A stretch of DNA of 64,000 nucleotides from positions 1-64,000 of the forward strand of contig NZ_JAPUVQ010000127.1 of NCBI RefSeq assembly GCF_029255145.1. Direction: 5' to 3'. The translations under genes and the position numbers were made by a program. Positions 63,174 to 64,000 of the stretch are shown here, piece by piece (position 1 is the first letter of the stretch; every line of letters starts with the position of its first letter). Source of the DNA: Accumulibacter sp003538495. Lineage in GTDB: Bacteria; Pseudomonadota; Gammaproteobacteria; Burkholderiales; Rhodocyclaceae. The notes below the pieces were generated by a model, which worked only from the letters and a program-made list of their open reading frames with translations, was not told where the DNA came from and did no database searches.

Positions 63174-64000
63174 ATGAACAAGCCAGTCAAGTCCACCTGT
63201 TGTTACTGCGGCGTCGGCTGCGGGCTGCTGATCGAAACCAACGGCGGGCAGATCGTCGGCGTGCGTGGCGACCCCGACCATCCGGCCAATGCCGGCCGTC
63301 TGTGCACCAAGGGCGCGTCGCTGCATCTCACGGCGCGTCCCGACTATCGCCTGCTGTTCCCCGAACTGCGCCGGCAACGCCATCTGCCGCGCCAGCGTGT
63401 CGGCTGGGACGAGGCGCTGACGCATGCCGCCGAGCGCTTTGCCGAGATCATCGCCGCGCACGGTCCGGACAGCGTCGCCTTCTACATTTCCGGGCAGCTG
63501 CTCACCGAGGACTACTACGTCTTCAACAAGCTGGCCAAGGGGCTGATCGGCACCAACAATGTCGACACCAACTCGCGCCTGTGCATGTCTTCGGCGGTGG
63601 CCGGCTACAAGCAAACGCTGGGCGCCGACGCGCCGCCTTGCTGTTACGAGGATATCGCGCTCACCGACTGCCTGCTGATCGCCGGTGCCAACCCGGCGGT
63701 CGCGCATCCGATCGTCTTCCGCCGCATCGAGGATGCACGTGCCGCCAATCCGGATCTGAGGATCATCGTCATCGATCCGCGCCGCAGCGAAACCGCCGAG
63801 ATCGCCGACCTGCACCTGCCGCTCAAGCCGGGCACCGACATCGCGCTCTACATGGGCCTGCTGCACGTGCTGCTGGCCGAGAAACTTGTCGATCGCGACT
63901 ACATCGCCGCCCATACCGAGGGCTTTGCCGCGCTCGAAGAGAGCGTTGCCGCCTACCCGCCAGCGGTCGTTGCCGAAATCTGCGCACTCGCCGAGGCCGA
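63174..64000 (+). CDS. nasA: assimilatory nitrate reductase catalytic subunit, N-terminal part (runs off window end)
   Basis: Molybdopterin oxidoreductase that reduces nitrate to nitrite in the cytoplasm. The 275 codons seen start with the [4Fe-4S] ligands CCYCGVGCG (C-x2-C-x3-C) and LCTKG, then the Mo-bis-MGD binding fold with TNSRLCMSSAVAGYK and AGANPAVAHPI. Formate dehydrogenase alpha subunits are similar, but the short N-terminus, SRLCMSSAV pattern and sigma-54 promoter favour NasA. GCAGGAG precedes the ATG. The 3' part is outside the window. Confidence 0.88.
   Translation, partial: MNKPVKSTCCYCGVGCGLLIETNGGQIVGVRGDPDHPANAGRLCTKGASLHLTARPDYRLLFPELRRQRHLPRQRVGWDEALTHAAERFAEIIAAHGPDSVAFYISGQLLTEDYYVFNKLAKGLIGTNNVDTNSRLCMSSAVAGYKQTLGADAPPCCYEDIALTDCLLIAGANPAVAHPIVFRRIEDARAANPDLRIIVIDPRRSETAEIADLHLPLKPGTDIALYMGLLHVLLAEKLVDRDYIAAHTEGFAALEESVAAYPPAVVAEICALAEA

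Noticed and set aside
62904..63914. 336-aa open frame on the minus strand over the nasA start
   Set aside because: nasA on the plus strand has iron-sulfur ligands, a ribosome-binding site and a sigma-54 promoter; the minus frame is its shadow.

Overview
The window is a GC-rich chromosomal segment from a betaproteobacterium. The gene order rpoE-rseA-rseC-mucD-grx-lepA-lepB-DUF4845-rnc-era-recO-pdxJ-acpS-nagZ, the earP-efp pair that modifies EF-P on arginine, the yceD-rpmF-plsX-fabHDG-acpP-fabF block and the pgsA-tRNA-Gly-tRNA-Cys unit are all typical of the Rhodocyclaceae and relatives. A polyphosphate kinase 2 gene with a decayed second copy beside it fits a polyphosphate-accumulating member such as 'Candidatus Accumulibacter'. 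That genus call is an inference from content, not a sequence match.

Layout. 1-1.4 kb: the end of an IS5-type transposase, a frameshifted hypothetical gene and an empty stretch. 1.4-9 kb: tRNA-Cys and tRNA-Gly behind a consensus promoter, pgsA, uvrC, then earP-efp facing the nagZ end of a long minus-strand housekeeping operon. 9-17 kb: the rest of that operon (era, rnc, lepB, lepA), a strong terminator, then the sigma-E operon. 17-25 kb: nadB, a YgfX-like protein and the fatty acid/phospholipid synthesis cluster. 25-33 kb: maf, an RsmI-like methylase, sppA/Rieske/gph/rluC, and rne with a long leader. 33-42.4 kb: two export systems in series, an ABC-2 exporter whose permease has an in-frame amber codon, and a complete RND tripartite pump. 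42.5-46.2 kb: ppk2, a ppk2 fragment, an IS3-type remnant and a SulP transporter.

46.6-55.1 kb is the most unusual part. It holds a lipoprotein coupled to a DASS carboxylate transporter, then a very long PLP-dependent Orn/Lys/Arg-type decarboxylase, an ATP-grasp enzyme, a C45-type Ntn hydrolase/acyltransferase and an orphan amino-acid binding protein, all on one strand. This looks like a small pathway that takes up, decarboxylates, ligates and trims or transfers an amino-acid derivative. Its product cannot be named from sequence.

55.1-57.4 kb is decayed DNA with an IstB-like remnant and a frameshifted gene. 57.4-62.8 kb holds a CheB-CheR-PAS fusion translationally coupled to a PAS-GGDEF-EAL protein. 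The window ends inside an assimilatory nitrate reductase gene preceded by an excellent sigma-54 promoter.
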